A DNA stretch of 64,000 bases from Dipetalonema caudispina (taxonomy: Eukaryota; Nematoda; Chromadorea; Rhabditida; Onchocercidae). The DNA is taken from NCBI GenBank assembly GCA_013365325.1, contig JABVXV010000064.1, positions 124,001 through 188,000 on the forward strand. Direction: 5' to 3'. Position numbers and translations under genes: made by a program. How positions within the stretch are numbered: position 1 is the stretch's first letter; each line of letters opens with the position of its first letter. The notes beneath the pieces were generated by a model. That model saw nothing but the letters and a program-made list of their open reading frames with translations, was not told the DNA's origin and made no database searches. Positions 12,195 to 26,712 of the stretch are shown here, piece by piece.

Positions 12195-15100
12195 ATGGTT
12201 GTGCCATTTATTATACTTTTGTCAACTGCTGGGACAAATAACGATATTGTAAAGTTGAGAAAAAAAAGGTTTATTAAACATGTTGTCACCTTATCAGTTG
12301 TTATTAGTGTACTATTTGCATTGACCGTTGTTGCTGGCATTATATTAGCATTCGAATTACCACCAAAGAATCAAAAATTTGCTCTCGAAAAAGCTGACCT
12401 ATCACAAGATAAAGGTTAGTGATTGAATAATATCATTTATAATCATTTACCTAAGTTATGTTCATTGAATTTATAGGATTAAATTGTTAATAGATTTTAG
12501 TCAAAAATAAGCTTAATAAGAAATACTAAAATACTTTGGAGTATTATAGTATATTTAAAATTGAAAAGATAAAAAAATGTTTCTTTAAAAATCTTTTCAT
12601 AAAAGTTGTTCATTTGCATTTTTCTCTTTTTTATTCTTATTTATGGTTATTTAAAAGTTTCATTCATTAGTTAATAATTACAAGCCCAATTAATAATCTT
12701 TCAGAGAACTGGAAACGTCAAGTACATGTTGTTTTTGCAGTAAATTTAGTGGGTCCAAAAGAAGCACGACTCAGGCGATCCATTGAAAATGTTCAAGTAA
12801 TACAATTTATATTAATTTGATTTCGAAATATCATTATAATCGTAGATATATACATCAATTCCATTTCGACATTATAATTACATAATTGATTTATACAGTG
12901 GATTATTTAGATCATATTATTACACATTTATGAAATTATGCTATGTTAAAAGTAAGATTAGAAGTGCTTATCATTATAAGCTTGTTCATTTATATTACTT
13001 CCACATTATGATAAGCTTAACATTTACTGAACTTTAGTTATCATCGTTTTATAAATCATTACGAAATCGCTATTCTGAAATTAGCTCATTCCATTCTACT
13101 TCTTTCTGCATCAATTTTCGACCATAATTGTTATTATTATTATTTTTTTTTTTTTTTTTTTAAATAACAAGTAAATTTGAATGACAAAGGTTATGTCACA
13201 AAAATACGAATTTCAATTGAAAATCTTACTTAACATTGACCTTGAGAAAATTTTCCTAAATGTCATTTAATTGTGAATTGCTTAGAAATCCCATCACTGA
13301 AATGAATTAAAAAATTTCCGTTTCTTTTCTTGCTTACTAATCAGAAAGGAATGATTGTTATCAAGCATAGCTCTACCAATAAACCGGATATTACTGGAAA
13401 AATAAAATTTCATCAGAAGCAGTAAAAGGACGAATTTTTCTGTTGAATAAGAAAAAAAGAAGGTATGTGTGGAATTTTTGCGAAAATTAGTAATTTTCTT
13501 ATATGTTCGTTAAAATAAAAATTTTTAACATTTTTAAAAACTTATAAAATATTAATATTTATCCCTTTGTGGAAACAATTAACATTTGTTATTAATTCAA
13601 TCAAACAAGTTGACTTTTTTTTTTTTTTTGCAGAAGCAACAAATATTTAACATATTTAGGAAGTTTTTATTTTTCCTTAACGCTTTACTAAATCTATTAA
13701 TTCATTATATTTTGAAAAATTGTATTTTTCAGATGTAAGAGAAAAAAACTGAGTGATAATATTTTTCTGGGAAATTTTAAAAATAGACGAAACTATTTTC
13801 AAATCCAAAATTTAAGCTAATCAAGCGTACCATTGTAAACCAAAGGAATGTTGTAAACAGAGGATCGATCAAAACTTTTAATTTTCAAATTTACTTTTTG
13901 CTGGAAAGTTTTATTTCATTTTTAACAAAAATATAACAATTCAGTATATTGTCAAAGCGATAATATTTAGTTAGGACTATTAGTATTAAATTCTCGCCCG
14001 TATTCTTACTTCATTCATCTTTTCTCTGCAATGTTAAATTTTACCGAAAATTTGACATTTCAAAAAATCAAACATTTTCATGAATGGAGAATTTTTATGG
14101 GATACGAATAAACCAGAATGAAATTAATTTCTGGATGTCAAAGGTTGAGTAATCAATAATTCCAAATCATTAACTAAATTAGATTTTGCAACAATTGCTC
14201 ATCATCATCTTTGTCTTAGAAGGTTCATATACCGCAAACATTCAGGTAAAGTTGCTGTCAGCGTAAATTACACTTCCATCAAAATGGCAATTTTTATTTG
14301 CACTTCTGTATACTTACTCTATTCTGTGTCGGATTGAATTAATTACTTCAATTAATTACAAATAGATTCTTGTTTAGTGGAAATTACAACTTGGAAGGAA
14401 ACATTGACTGACGTCAAATAATTTCAGCGAGACGCAAAAAAAAAGTATGACTTGTTGTTATTCAACAATAACGAAAATAATTACTTTTTTTTTCATTTTC
14501 TTCCTGTTACTTTTCTCATTTTCCACTTCACAAAAAACCCATTTTATTTGCTATCATAATATTTCAAAAACGAAAAAAAAATGATCATGCGAATTTCATA
14601 GCACATAAATTGAATTGATAGCACAGCACTGGAAACAGAATACATTTTGAAAAGAAAAAGTAAATTTCGATTTCTTTTAATTTTATAAGCATAAAATTGG
14701 AAGTAGAACATTTTGAAAGGGAAAAGTTAATGCAGATTTTATTTAAATTTTGCAGCGAACAAATTGGAATTGGAAGCATAGAATTAGAAGCGAAACATTT
14801 TAAGAATTCAAATTTTATTCAAGTTTCATCTTTTACCTTTTTAGATTCCAATTCGGATTATAATGAAACTTCAATTTTATTAAGTCATGGATCGAAGCTC
14901 ATGCAATCGACTTACTTTCAAGTGATTCGTTAAAAAAATATCTGACATTTCAAAGATCGCTAAAAAATTTGAAAAGCAAAAAGGCTTCACTCTCATATCT
15001 TAAATTTGAAAAACAAATAATATTGATAGAAGAAAAAAAAAAATTGCTTGGTATAGATCATATAAAAATAAGAATTCTATTGTCTTAAAAATCTTTGCCA

Positions 15101-18100
15101 TCTTTTTTTTTAAAAAAAATGAAATAGTAACAGAAGTCTTTTATTGATGTATGCTTAAAAATATACTTCGTTCTTCCAATTTATTTTGCTTTCTTAGCTT
15201 TCACTTGTCGGATAATTAGAAGAATATTAATTTGCTACATTTTTTTCTTTGCAACTACAGACAATTAATTCTTCAAAAAATTATTATCAATGACTTTAAT
15301 AAATAAATTTGTTCAAATCGCTTAACAAAAGATAACTATTCAAGAAACTCATTTTTGATTGTTTGATTAGGTAAAATTGACTGCCAGGCAGAAAAATAAA
15401 TTATATCAATAACGAGAAAACTCTAAAAGAAAATTCCACACTGTTAAAATTTGTAAAAGGAAAATGATGATGAAGTGGGTAATATTTTTTGTAATATTTT
15501 AAGCAATAAAATAAGAATAAATATGTTAAAATATAAATAAAATTAGTCGAATTTAAAATTTATTGAACGAAGAAAGATTTTTAAAAAAGTATTAACTTAT
15601 TAGAAAAACGAGTGCAAAAATTAAGGCATTTTAAACTGTTTGTAATTTGATAAATAATAAATGGAATTTCTACACAATTTGGATGAAAGTATGAAATATC
15701 ATAGTTTTTTTTTTCCTTTGTCTTTTCGGCGTAAAATATTTGAATTGATTATAAAAAATGGGCATTCAAAGAATTCAGAAAAATAAATTGATTAATTGCA
15801 GTTTTCAAATTTCTAATTCAAGATCTTTTTTCATTTAATACAACAATGATCAATTTTCCATTGTTTTGGCTGCATTTTTATTATCAGCATTTCAATTCCT
15901 ATTAAAAATTGATTGATTCCCAAATTTTAGTGGTAAGCAAAACTAGAGATTACCGTTACTACTGAATCAATCAATTAGATAGATCAGTATCAATCGATTT
16001 GTAGACCAGCTAATTGAAACCTATAAAAGATTAAGCAATTATCATCGTTAAACCATTTTATATCATTCATGGCAACAAAACAAATTATCTTTCTGAGTAC
16101 TGTTAAAATAATCATTAATAGTTGTTTGCTAAAATAATTATTAGTAATTATAGCTCCTTAACATTCTAATTCTGATAAAGTCAAATGCTATAAATGGTAA
16201 AACAAATTAATTATATTAACTTGCATCCTAACTCTATTTTCGGAAATTAACAAATTAAAATTTATATCTTAGGATTTTAAATTGAGTTAACTTGCAATGA
16301 AATTTACTAGTTACTATAAATTCCAAAAAAATTTAAACAATTCAATTAATTATATTTCTTATATGCAAATTTTCGAGAAAATCAATCAATTTTATGTTTC
16401 AGAGGTATACATTGGAAGTGATACGTTCGCTACTTTTCATTTACTACGGCAGTGATGCACAATTTGTGATACAGACTTATTCTATTCCTGGGAAAACAAC
16501 AATAACTGATTTCTGCGATGCGACATGCACAATGCGATATATCGATCAAATTGATCAAGAACCAACATTCACATCCCAAAATCCCAATCAAACAGAGTTC
16601 GTTTTTATTTTTCATTTAAATCTTTATCTTCAAAAATTCTGCACGCTTGATATTTGATGTTTGGCACTTCAGATTGATTCACTTTTTGTTTTTACGTCAA
16701 TTTTAGAAATCGTTTAACTGCTGCAGAAAATAGGAGATAAAATTCATTATTTGACTATCATTTGATAAAATCCAACCATTAATTAAGCGAAAAGTCAAAG
16801 TTCTATGCTAATTTTGACCAATTTTCACAATACTTTTTTATAAATTAAATTATTATGTTAATCTACAACTGCATCAGTTTTTGCATTTTTTTTTTTATTT
16901 TTGTAACATTTTCTCGTATAATTTAACTTTTACTAAAAGATACAAAATAAAATTAAAAAAAAGTTTTTTTTTTTTTTAATGATATATAAATTTTAGCAAG
17001 TTATTAAAATTCAGTAACAATAATAAATAAGAAATCAAATTTAGTTAATTAATACGGAAAAGTTTTTAAAGTGCATTAACCTTACGTCTTATAGCAATAA
17101 ATTTCCATCACTTTACAATCAACCATTATTAATCGCCTTTTTTTGCTCTCTCTCTCTCTCTCTCTCTATCTCCTTTATTTTTCAATAAATTTTTAAAAAT
17201 TTATTTCGTCCTAATTACCATGTTTTTATAATGTTCTTTAATCTTCGTGTTCTCCTCTTTTTTTTCTCACAATTGTATTCCATTATTACGAATCTGGTTT
17301 TTTTGGAATTTATTTTTAGATTTATTTATTTCTGATATACAAAAGAAAAACATGGGCATAATCTAAGCTAAGCTAATTAATTTATTTCCATTTAGATTTT
17401 ATCAATGTTAGAATACCTGTTTTTTTTTTCTTTTTTATTTTATTTTCTTCCAATTAATCGTTTTTTTTTTTTTTTTTGCTTTTTTTCGACAAAAATATTT
17501 ACCACAAAACAATAGCGATTTCTAGTTTCAAAAAATTTTAACAAAATATTTCTTTTACTTAAAATATTTGCATTCCTATTATTTGATAAGTGTAAAAATT
17601 TGCTTCATCATCATTCTTTCATATTTACTTTCTAAAATTATCTTTTTTTTTTTCAATTAAATTACAGTGCTGTTTGGCAATATTATCGATATAGCCTTAG
17701 AAAGAAATCAAGTCTTTATATTTTATTTGTTGCTGATCGTGCTTCCTACAGGTATGATTATTTATATTTCAGAATATCAAAATAAAATTTCACAACTGGT
17801 TAATTCAATCCATTTTCAAAGCAAAAGCCATTATTTTTGCAAAAAAAAAAGAAAAAAAAAAAAAAGGAAAATGAAAGAAGAATAAAGATGTGATGATATG
17901 AACTTTTAACCTTTATTAATTCTTTCATTTCCAGAGATGATACTGTATTCGAGAAGGATATGATCGATTCAAGTAAAATGTTAGAAGAAACAAAACTTGT
18001 TAATAAAACGGAAATAGTTTTTATTGATGATAATAATGCAGCACATTACTTCATGCACACTAATATTGTTAATGATGGAAAAAGTGCTGCTGAAACAGCT

Positions 18101-21100
18101 AATTTAATTAACGATAGACTGAGTTAGTTACGGTGATTTCTTCATTTACATTTTTTATTGACAGCATAAAAATTTATTCTATTGTTTCTTTAATTTAAAT
18201 TATATTGTAAGATTTTTTTGAAATTTTTTTTTTTTTTTTGCAAATATTTTTATCGTTCTTTGATTGTAACCAATTATTATCATTACTATTTCCATATCAA
18301 AATATCATTTTTATCTGGTAAGAAGTAGAAATATTTAAGCTAAACTAGACAATCGTCATTAATATTTTTATGAATCAACTGAAAAAAAATTTGAAATTAT
18401 TTCAAACTCACTTTTTTTTTTTCAGTTTCTTACTATAGAAATGATGATAAATTGAGTACAGACATAGCCATTACAACAGTAACTGATTCATCGCAATTTG
18501 CTATATCGTATTCCACAGAAGAAACTACTTTAATGACAATTATTGATGACGAAAATGTAAGCGATTTATTTAGTTTGATATTATTGAAAAGCTAAAATTG
18601 AAATTTAAAATGAAAATTTTCGAACATTTGAGAGAGATAAAGTTATTTCATACTTCATTTGTAGTAAAATTTGATCGTTCGATGTTTAAATTTTTTGTTT
18701 TTTTTTTTCTTCTGCAGAAAAACAATCGAGTTGATACTAAAACGATATCATCAGAAGAATTTGCTTCATCAACTACCGCATTTCATCGTAATGCAAGTGA
18801 ATATTAATTAGTGCTTTTTCATTAAAACCCATTATTTATTGCATATTCTCATCCATTAACGAAAATTGTGCAACAGAAAATAATAGACGATGTAGATGGG
18901 ATGATAATTCACTTGGACCAGGCCATATTTATAAACACTTAATGATCATATTAAGTCACGTGATTACACGTACTTTATTGGTAGACTTTATGTTAGTGAA
19001 TAAAACATATTGAATTTTTTTTTTTTTTAATATTATATCTATCGTTCATAAAAATGCAAAATCTTCAGATCTATTGGAAACGAGAGAACAAACAACTACA
19101 ATTCCCTCTACTTCATCGATTGCTAAATTCAGTGAAACGTAAGTTATTGGACCCTTTCGATCTTTCTTATATTTTCTGCTAGTAAAAAATGTTGTTAAGA
19201 TTTAGAATGTAACAGTTTGGATGATTGGTTAAATTGTTAAATTTGAATAATGATCACTTAAAATTTTCTAGAACTGTGGATGATCCAACGATCAGAAATA
19301 TTCCACTATTTGATAGTACCGATTCACAAGAGAGTCCTGAGTTACGCAACGAGGAAGAGGATTTCATCGTCAAAATGACAAATGCTGAACATGATGTTGA
19401 TAGTACTATTCTGAGTGATCATCATTCACCGAGCACTGAATCAACAACATTCACTTTACCGTTACAATGGACTGGTTTTAGCAAAGCTGATGATGATATG
19501 GATACTAAAAATTTGGTAGAATCAACGGATACATCAATGCAACTTAATTATACTCCAACAAATCAAATTCTACAATCTACTAGCAACATTTTTGATGAAG
19601 TTGCAGGTATTAGAAGTGGTACTAAGCATTCTACAGAAGAATATCATACATTAACCGAAGAATCATCAAGATTACAAGAATATATCAGCAATACAGATGC
19701 TCCTGTAACACTTATCAATGTGTCACCCAAATATCAAATAAATGACAGAGTTGAACAAACAAAAATCACCGAAATATCGGATAATTCGTTCAGTGATTCA
19801 TCTTCTATACAAACACCATCACCAGTTTTTGAAACGGATGCAACGTTTAATATTAGGCCAATTTCTGACACTTTTCTAAGGATCGATGATTCTAAAAATC
19901 CTGATACGAATTTGCATGTAACATTGGATGCAACGAAAACGATGTCACCATCATTGTCGCCAACATCGCTTTCACCAACAGATACAGTTTCTCTGCTATC
20001 ATCAGAAAGTTCGAGTAGTGTTACACATGATGACATTTACACCTCTGCTAAAGATGATGTAAAATTTTTGGTGGAAACTACTGATTTACGCCCAATAAAT
20101 TTACATTCAACTACGGGTAACACAAAGGTAACTCCGCCACCTTTTTCAAAAGCACCAACGATGGATGAGACGATAGTTACTGAAGTGTTAATGTCAAAGG
20201 AAATAGATAAAAGCACTCCAAGTACCATGGAATTTACGGAAAGAAGAATGGTGACACATTTAGAAACTTTAGCACAATTAAGTACCACTTCAATGATTCC
20301 GCCATCAAATATCGATGATTTTGCTTATTCCTTAGACGATTTGATCTCTGCATCTATCTCGACAGATCCCGATGACTTCGCTTATTCACGGAAAATTTTT
20401 AATTCATTCTTCTCAAGCAAAGAAGATGGATCTATGAAAATGACAAAGGAACCGAACCTATCACATGCTGAAACAAATGCTGGTGAAATTACTGGAATAG
20501 AAGAAAACAAAACGGAATTGAAAGGAAGCACGGTTATTGAATCAATGCAAAATACGATTACCTCCAGAAGCGACTATGATATGGATATATTGGATGTTCC
20601 GGATATAACAGAGATTGAAAGAAGCACAATGCAGGAGGATAATGAGGCATCAATCTTGAAAATACCACAGATTATTTCAGAACTTTTATCGAATGCCAGA
20701 AGTTCAACAACAATAAGCGATTCCAAAGTTTCAGATAATAATAAGGATATGGGACAACTTATTTCCGGAAGAAGCAATTCATTTTTTACCACTGAATTCT
20801 CAACACTCTTACCAAATATCTCTCCCGAGAATGAAACAGATTTCTCAAGTGCACGAACCGGTACTTCCTTACCTTCAAGGGTTAAAGAACTGTTGCTGAC
20901 AACAAGTGAACCGTTGATAACGGATAATTCTCAGCAATCATTTACTACTACTTCAAGCGGTTTATCAACATCTTCTGAAACACCAGGGATAATAGAAATA
21001 ATAGGTTCATCACAGGTTACAAGTAGTCTTTCTGAATTATCAACAATTCCAACAACGAAATCATCAGATGACGTTATCAGAATGATTGTTAGCTTCATCT

Positions 21101-22707
21101 CAGGTAGAAATGGTGAATTAACCAGTGACAGTGAACTAACAGATACTGTAAATGTCAATGATGGAATCGTTACTGCAAACATTTTCACAATAAAACCACA
21201 AATACTTCCTAGTCAAGAAACTTTCAGTTCCAATCAAGCAACCGAAAGCTCTATGATATCAAGTTTAAATATGGAAAAATCATTTGCATTCATTGAAACT
21301 TCAACAGTTACACCTGAGGTTACAACTGAGGCAGTGAAAGAAAATAAAAGTACTACAACAGTTGCGGATTACGAAACCAAACTTTCAACCTCAACAGCAA
21401 GGATACCAATGGCTATTTTCAATATAACAATACCGCCATCACTAATTGATGCTAAATTTTCATCACATATTAATCGAACAAGGAATAATTACAACTATAT
21501 ACTTGTGGATGAAGTAAGTTACACAGAAAAGAACGAATCAGAAATATTGGATCAATTGAACATTGCGCTCAACATAGATGGTGAAACTATTTTACTGGAT
21601 GACTTAGCAAATGAAACATACAATGATTTTTATTCAGATGATTCCCTATCATCAGTAGATGATACAGGAGTGGAAGAGAAGTTTAGATTGGCAAATTTAG
21701 CACTAACAAATAAGTATAAAATGCAATCACAATCGAAAATGGAAACTAAATCAGTTTCTGATGGATCCAAGCAAACAGATACTGTCACTAATTTGAATCA
21801 AAATACTGAAGATCGTCATGGTAATCTCTTTTCAGTGGACAGCGCTTCATCATCAAATATTTTGACAAAAAATACAATGCCACTTAGCACCTTGAAGAAT
21901 ACACAACGTTCTATGATATCACAAGATTTTGATGGATTGAAGGAAGAATCTGATGACACAACTTCAGATAATCAGGAAAGAAACATAACTGAAAGCACAA
22001 GTACTACAGTATCACAAACAACAGATCGGATAAAATCTAAAGTCACTACCCGAAGGCTGGATGCGGTACATGCGATCAATCTGATAGCACTGAATAGTGT
22101 TGAAAATCAAAGTAATCCGTTACCTTTGAACCATAAATCTACAACACCAACTCCTGAAATTGAAGAAATTGCTGCCATAAATACAAATCACAAAAAAATT
22201 GTTCATCAAACACTGACCGTATTGAAAGCAGAAAAGCCGACTATAAATGATTCATTTTTATCGATTTTATCAACTATTCCCTGGCCTTCTACTTTAAAAC
22301 CAGCTGAGAAAAATATGTTAATAGCTTCATCTTCTGATCAGGTTTTGGTTGATACTTTACAAACATCAATTCCTGATATAACATCGAAATCTTCGTCAAT
22401 GATAGTTGGAAATTCATTTTCTCAGCAAAGATCCATCATGGACAAAAATGATATGACTTCAGTTGGCACCGTTATCTTGAACAATGCTCAAGATGATACT
22501 TCTTCTTTAATCGATCATGTGACACTCAGCAGTATATCCTCAATTACATCCCTTCAAAATAGCCCGATCGAACATTCTCTTACTAATAGAGAAAGTTCTC
22601 AATCATCTCCTGGGACTTCTACAAATAACAACTTTTCGTTTGACAAGAATATTAGCGGTGATCTTGCAGCTGGCGAAAATTCTCATCATCTTCCAGGACT
22701 TATATAA
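12195..22707 (+). CDS. Single-pass membrane protein, possible vWA-like ectodomain and long Ser/Thr-rich mucin-like region
   Basis: Nine in-phase exons: 12195-12414, 12705-12796, 16403-16596, 17668-17751, 17935-18122, 18426-18556, 18718-18796, 19069-19138 and 19272-22707, about 1,497 residues. An in-frame TGA at 12162-12164 supports the start. Residues 31-53 form one hydrophobic segment preceded by basic KLRKKR, suggesting a type II signal anchor. Exons 2-5 alternate hydrophobic strands (VHVVFAVNLVG, SLYILFVADRAS, TEIVFIDDNN) in a vWA-like order, but the metal-binding DxSxS is replaced (N87, V89), so this is only a suggestion. From about residue 270 to the end the chain is dominated by Ser, Thr, Asp and Glu with many NxS/T sites, like a heavily glycosylated stalk. 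No close family is recognised. The stop at 22705-22707 appears to arise from a 1-bp deletion in a terminal 84-bp repeat. The 3.6-kb intron 2 contains a possible alternative last exon. Exon chaining is firm; function is not. Confidence 0.7.
13345..13425 (+). other. Possible alternative last exon of the mucin-like gene
   Basis: After the acceptor ttactaatcag the sequence stays open in phase 0 for 26 codons (KGMIVIKHSSTNKPDITG..., stop TAA 13423-13425). Exon 2 (to 12796) also ends in phase 0. Splicing here would give a short membrane protein of about 130 residues lacking the Ser/Thr-rich part. Support is limited to one acceptor and a short open frame. Confidence 0.3.
14627..14830. repeat. Degenerate tandem repeat, unit about 70 bp, in intron 2
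   Basis: Related blocks such as ggaaacagaatacattttga, ggaagtagaacattttgaaa and agaagcgaaacattttaaga recur, each followed by an AT-rich stretch. They lie in the long second intron of the mucin-like gene. An open frame across 14697-14933 on the plus strand coincides with the repeat and is probably fortuitous. Confidence 0.45.
17145..17168. repeat. (TC)n microsatellite in intron 3
   Basis: About 11 consecutive CT dinucleotides, then ctatctcc. It lies in the intron between exons 3 and 4 of the mucin-like gene. Confidence 0.85.
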
Positions 22708-22830
22708 ACAGTGATTTTTCATTTGGAAATAATATCACCGATGATTTTGTCGACGAAGGAAGTTCCGAACCATCTTCCAGAACTTCTAGAAATAACAACT
22801 TTTCATCTGATAAGAATATCGCTAAATGAT
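22591..22830 (+). repeat. Three tandem 84-bp coding repeats at the C-terminus of the mucin-like gene
   Basis: Unit 1 is 22591-22674 (84 bp), unit 2 is 22675-22757 (83 bp) and unit 3 runs from 22758 to a TGA at 22828-22830. Shared cores are GAAAGTTCTCAATCATCTCC, GAAAATTCTCATCATCTTCC and GGAAGTTCCGAACCATCTTC, followed by AATAACAACTTTTC-like blocks. Unit 2 lacks one base after position 22685 relative to units 1 and 3. The present frame therefore stops at 22707, while units 2 and 3 remain open in the shifted frame up to 22830. Confidence 0.75.
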
Positions 22831-23728
22831 AAGAAATGAAATACCCTATCACGACAACCAATTTTTGTATTTTTTTGTGGAAAAGGAACTGGTTAATTGA
22901 TAATCGATTAATAAATAGATTGGATGAGATAAGCAGGCAGGAAACACTTTTTTTTTTTTTTGAATAATTCTTCTGTTTTTGATAGAATTTAATAGTAAAG
23001 AATTTCTAGTCAACAAGTTCTCTTCTCAGGTTACAAGTTTAAAATTTACATTGCGAAATACAAACAATGCTTCCATGGAATACTACCTGTTATTCCCAGT
23101 GTAAATGAATCGGATATGTTAGAATAATAAATTTTGTTATTTAAATTAATCATTGTTGAATTGTATGCATTAAAAAAATGCCTTCAAAAACTTTTTCAAA
23201 TTAAAGGATTTGAAAGTTTAATAATTAGACACAATGTTTTGTAGACTTCTAACTAATATACACCTGTACATAAGAAAAATTCCACGTTAACTTTGTAATG
23301 GTAAAAATCTCTTAATGGCGAGAAATGAATTTACTCTCAAATTACTATCCTAATGGGTATTAGAAAAATGAATTTATTGGTTTGTTTATAAAAATTTTGT
23401 TCTCTTATATTTTATAAATTTAATTCCTTACTATGATATTTTTTCTTCAATACTATAACTATGTTTACCTGCATGAATTATTTCAGTTTCTTTTTCAATG
23501 AATTTTGCCATTTGAATGTATGCAACTTTTTTAATTTCATATACAATTTTTGTATAATTGAATAATACAATATTTTATGTCATAGATACTTAAAAAAAGA
23601 AATCGTTGGCTTTTTTTTTTTTGGAAAATAATTTGTTTTAATGAAGTAAGTTTTGGATTTATTTGAAATTATAAAATTAAAATCCAAAGATAAAAAACGA
23701 AAAATCATCGCATTGAAATGACTTACTC

Positions 23729-23761
<33 letters not shown>

Positions 23762-24830
23762 ATATAGCCTAAGTAATTGTTTGTTAACATTAAATATTAC
23801 GGTAGCATTTATCATTTTTAGTTTTCTATTTTACTATTATTATTATTATTATTATCATTCCTGTTATTCTGTTATAAAATTACTCAAGTTCAGGGAAAGA
23901 AATTCAGATTGAATAGAAACGTTATGGTTCATTTTTTTTTTTTTTAATAAAAGTAACATTTAAAATATCAACAGTCCGTAACGTCCGTAACGTGACCTCT
24001 ATTATAATTAACTTCTGCATTGTTGCACAATTCCATCTGTATCGTCTGTGATTACATATATCTTATTCACTTTTATTTTTTGGATACTTGAAAATAAGTT
24101 ATTAACAATTATGCATGACATTCTCAATTATAATTTTTATCATTTTACTTTTATTACTTCTGATTCTCTCATGTTTAATACCAAACTATTGCTGTAATTT
24201 TTTATCATTTATCATTTCCATCTTTTTGCTCGAATTTTATACAACAACAACTCTTGGTGGCATCCAAACATTACACATTTCAACAATTACACTATTACCA
24301 TTTATAGTTAAGCTTACTTAAAGTGTTGCAATTAAGCTGTAAATTTTACTCACCTCGGATGTGAAATGAACTACTATAATTTGAAATATTCATCTATATA
24401 TTTTTTGTTCTGCAGTTATTTGGCTATTCTTAATTAGAACATGGAAGTAGATAACTAGATAATGAATAAGATTTGTAATTTCATGCTGTGTTGAACTGAT
24501 ACATTCAAAATGAACAATGCATCTTAGAAATTAAAGTGAAGAGAAATTTCAATTGAATTAAATTTAATTTTACTAAATCACTGTGAGTTTTCAAATGTAT
24601 TATTGGTATTAAATATTGTTTGATGATGATGAATAATGCAAATTTCCAGTTCGAATTTTATCGTGTCACAGTTCCTGAAGATATATTTTAGAAGATTGTG
24701 AAGGTCTAATGCAGAAAATAAATTCATCCCGAAAGCGGTATAAATCAAATTATATCAGTTTCAGATTGATAGATCAATAATGTATCGTTAACTGCATTTC
24801 GATTTGATTGATTGAATTGCCTATCTTGCC

Positions 24831-24861
<31 letters not shown>

Positions 24862-26712
24862 AAAATGCCATTAGGAAGTTAAATAAAAGAAATTGACAGA
24901 AAAGAAAAAGTTTCGAATGAAAATGATAAAAAGTTCAGATTATTGAAAATATTCCAAGTCACCCTTGTAAAAAGTATAGAAATTCATCGTTAAATTTTAA
25001 TGTTTTACTTCCTTTTTGATCAATTAAATTTCAATGATTATATTATAATTTATTTTTCATTTTTAATGATCTACAACAAAATGGGAATGTACAATCTGTA
25101 AATGTGTGCATAATTGCATGAATAATTAATATTTTAGTAAAATACGCTAACATATGATTAGCAATTTGAATTGAATTATAAATAAATAAAATTTATAGAA
25201 ATGATAAAAAAAATATCAATGAAGCATTGAATAAACTTATATAATTTTACGCATGGCATTTTTAAAAATGATCAAACGATCATTTAAATGATTTTAAATT
25301 TTATGAAGTAAAGAAAACAAGAATGATATTAATGACGTCGATAATAGAATAGATATATAAATGAGTGAATTGTATTTATCTGTTCATCAATCCTTGTTTG
25401 AAAATTAAATAAGGTCGAAATGAAATTTTTAACATATCTATTGAAAATCGTATAAATAAGTTTACATCTTTCGTTCAAATTGTATCTTTTCAAAGAAATG
25501 AAATGAAAGAAATTCGATGGATACATTCGATCATCTTTATCGTTCAATGTTTTCCTATTCTTACTATTTTACTGAATGGAAACAAGAAGACATTTAAAGA
25601 AACTTGAGCGAAAAATACGGATATTGTATCTATCATTATTGTCATTCTCATGTCATTTTCGGGGTTTTGTTACCAATCGTATCAAAATCATATAGTTCAT
25701 ACGTATTTTATCATCTATATCCACAATATATAGACACACATACACACAGGTTTTCTCGAAATTATGGCAAGAATGGTTTTGTGATAGATGAATATATTTC
25801 ACTATTATACAATTCATTTTCTCTTTCATTATCCATCTATCGACAAGAATAACTTTTCTTTTTCCTTTTTTTTTTCTTTTTTTTGAAAGAAAAAAATTTT
25901 TTTTTTCTGATAATTATAATTATACATTTTATCGATTATTTCTTATCATTTTGTTAATTTCAAATAATTTGATCAAAAAAAAAGAGAGTAAGCAAATTTT
26001 TTATAGCTTAAATTAGGGAAAATAAATATCGTTGCGAATTTAATGAATTGTTGTTAATATTGTGAAATCGGAATTATTTACTCATTCCTAATGAAGTTCA
26101 TAATGAATCTGGATAAATTCAAAATTTCCTAATAAATTCTTGCTAAATTCTCATTCAATTCAGTAATAAAAATGCTTCATGCATTCGTAATGACTTATTG
26201 TGCTATTTCATATTCAACATTTTTAAACAGATCAAATATGAACAAAAATTTTCATATTTAACTAAATTTTTGCAGCTTATTGTTCTTGAAAATTTATTTG
26301 CTACTACATTAGGGAAAATGTTATTGTTCATTAATATTATTTGTTACTACATGAATAAAAATCTTTATCGAATATTTTACAACGATTATATTAGTTTTAT
26401 TCAGCATCAAAAAAAAACCTTTTTTGAAACACGTTCAGTTAGAAAATAAATTGTAATAATTCAAAATCTATAAGTTTAATTATGCATAAGAATTCAAATT
26501 AAATTCACAAGATGATTAATTGCTTCTATCTTGCTTTTCGTGGAATTTTCATCATCAAATATATATTATATTTTTGGGATAAAAACAAAAAATTCCTTTC
26601 CTTTCCTTGCAAGAAAAAAAAAAAAGAACTTTAATTTCGTCTAATAATACGATCCGGTCCAGTTTCACGAAAATTTCATTGAAGATTTTTTAAAAGCGAT
26701 TACAGTTATCTC
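22831..26712. other. Non-coding stretch between the mucin-like gene and the next gene
   Basis: It begins with the 3' flank of the mucin-like gene, including an AATAAA-like hexamer near 23126. Long A runs occur at about 23730-23760 and 24831-24859, and a TTA repeat near 23836. I see no chain of exons on either strand. Confidence 0.5.

Noticed and set aside
14697..14933. 78-codon open frame in intron 2 of the mucin-like gene
   Set aside because: It coincides with a degenerate 70-bp tandem repeat, and its phase and borders do not fit splicing into the gene.
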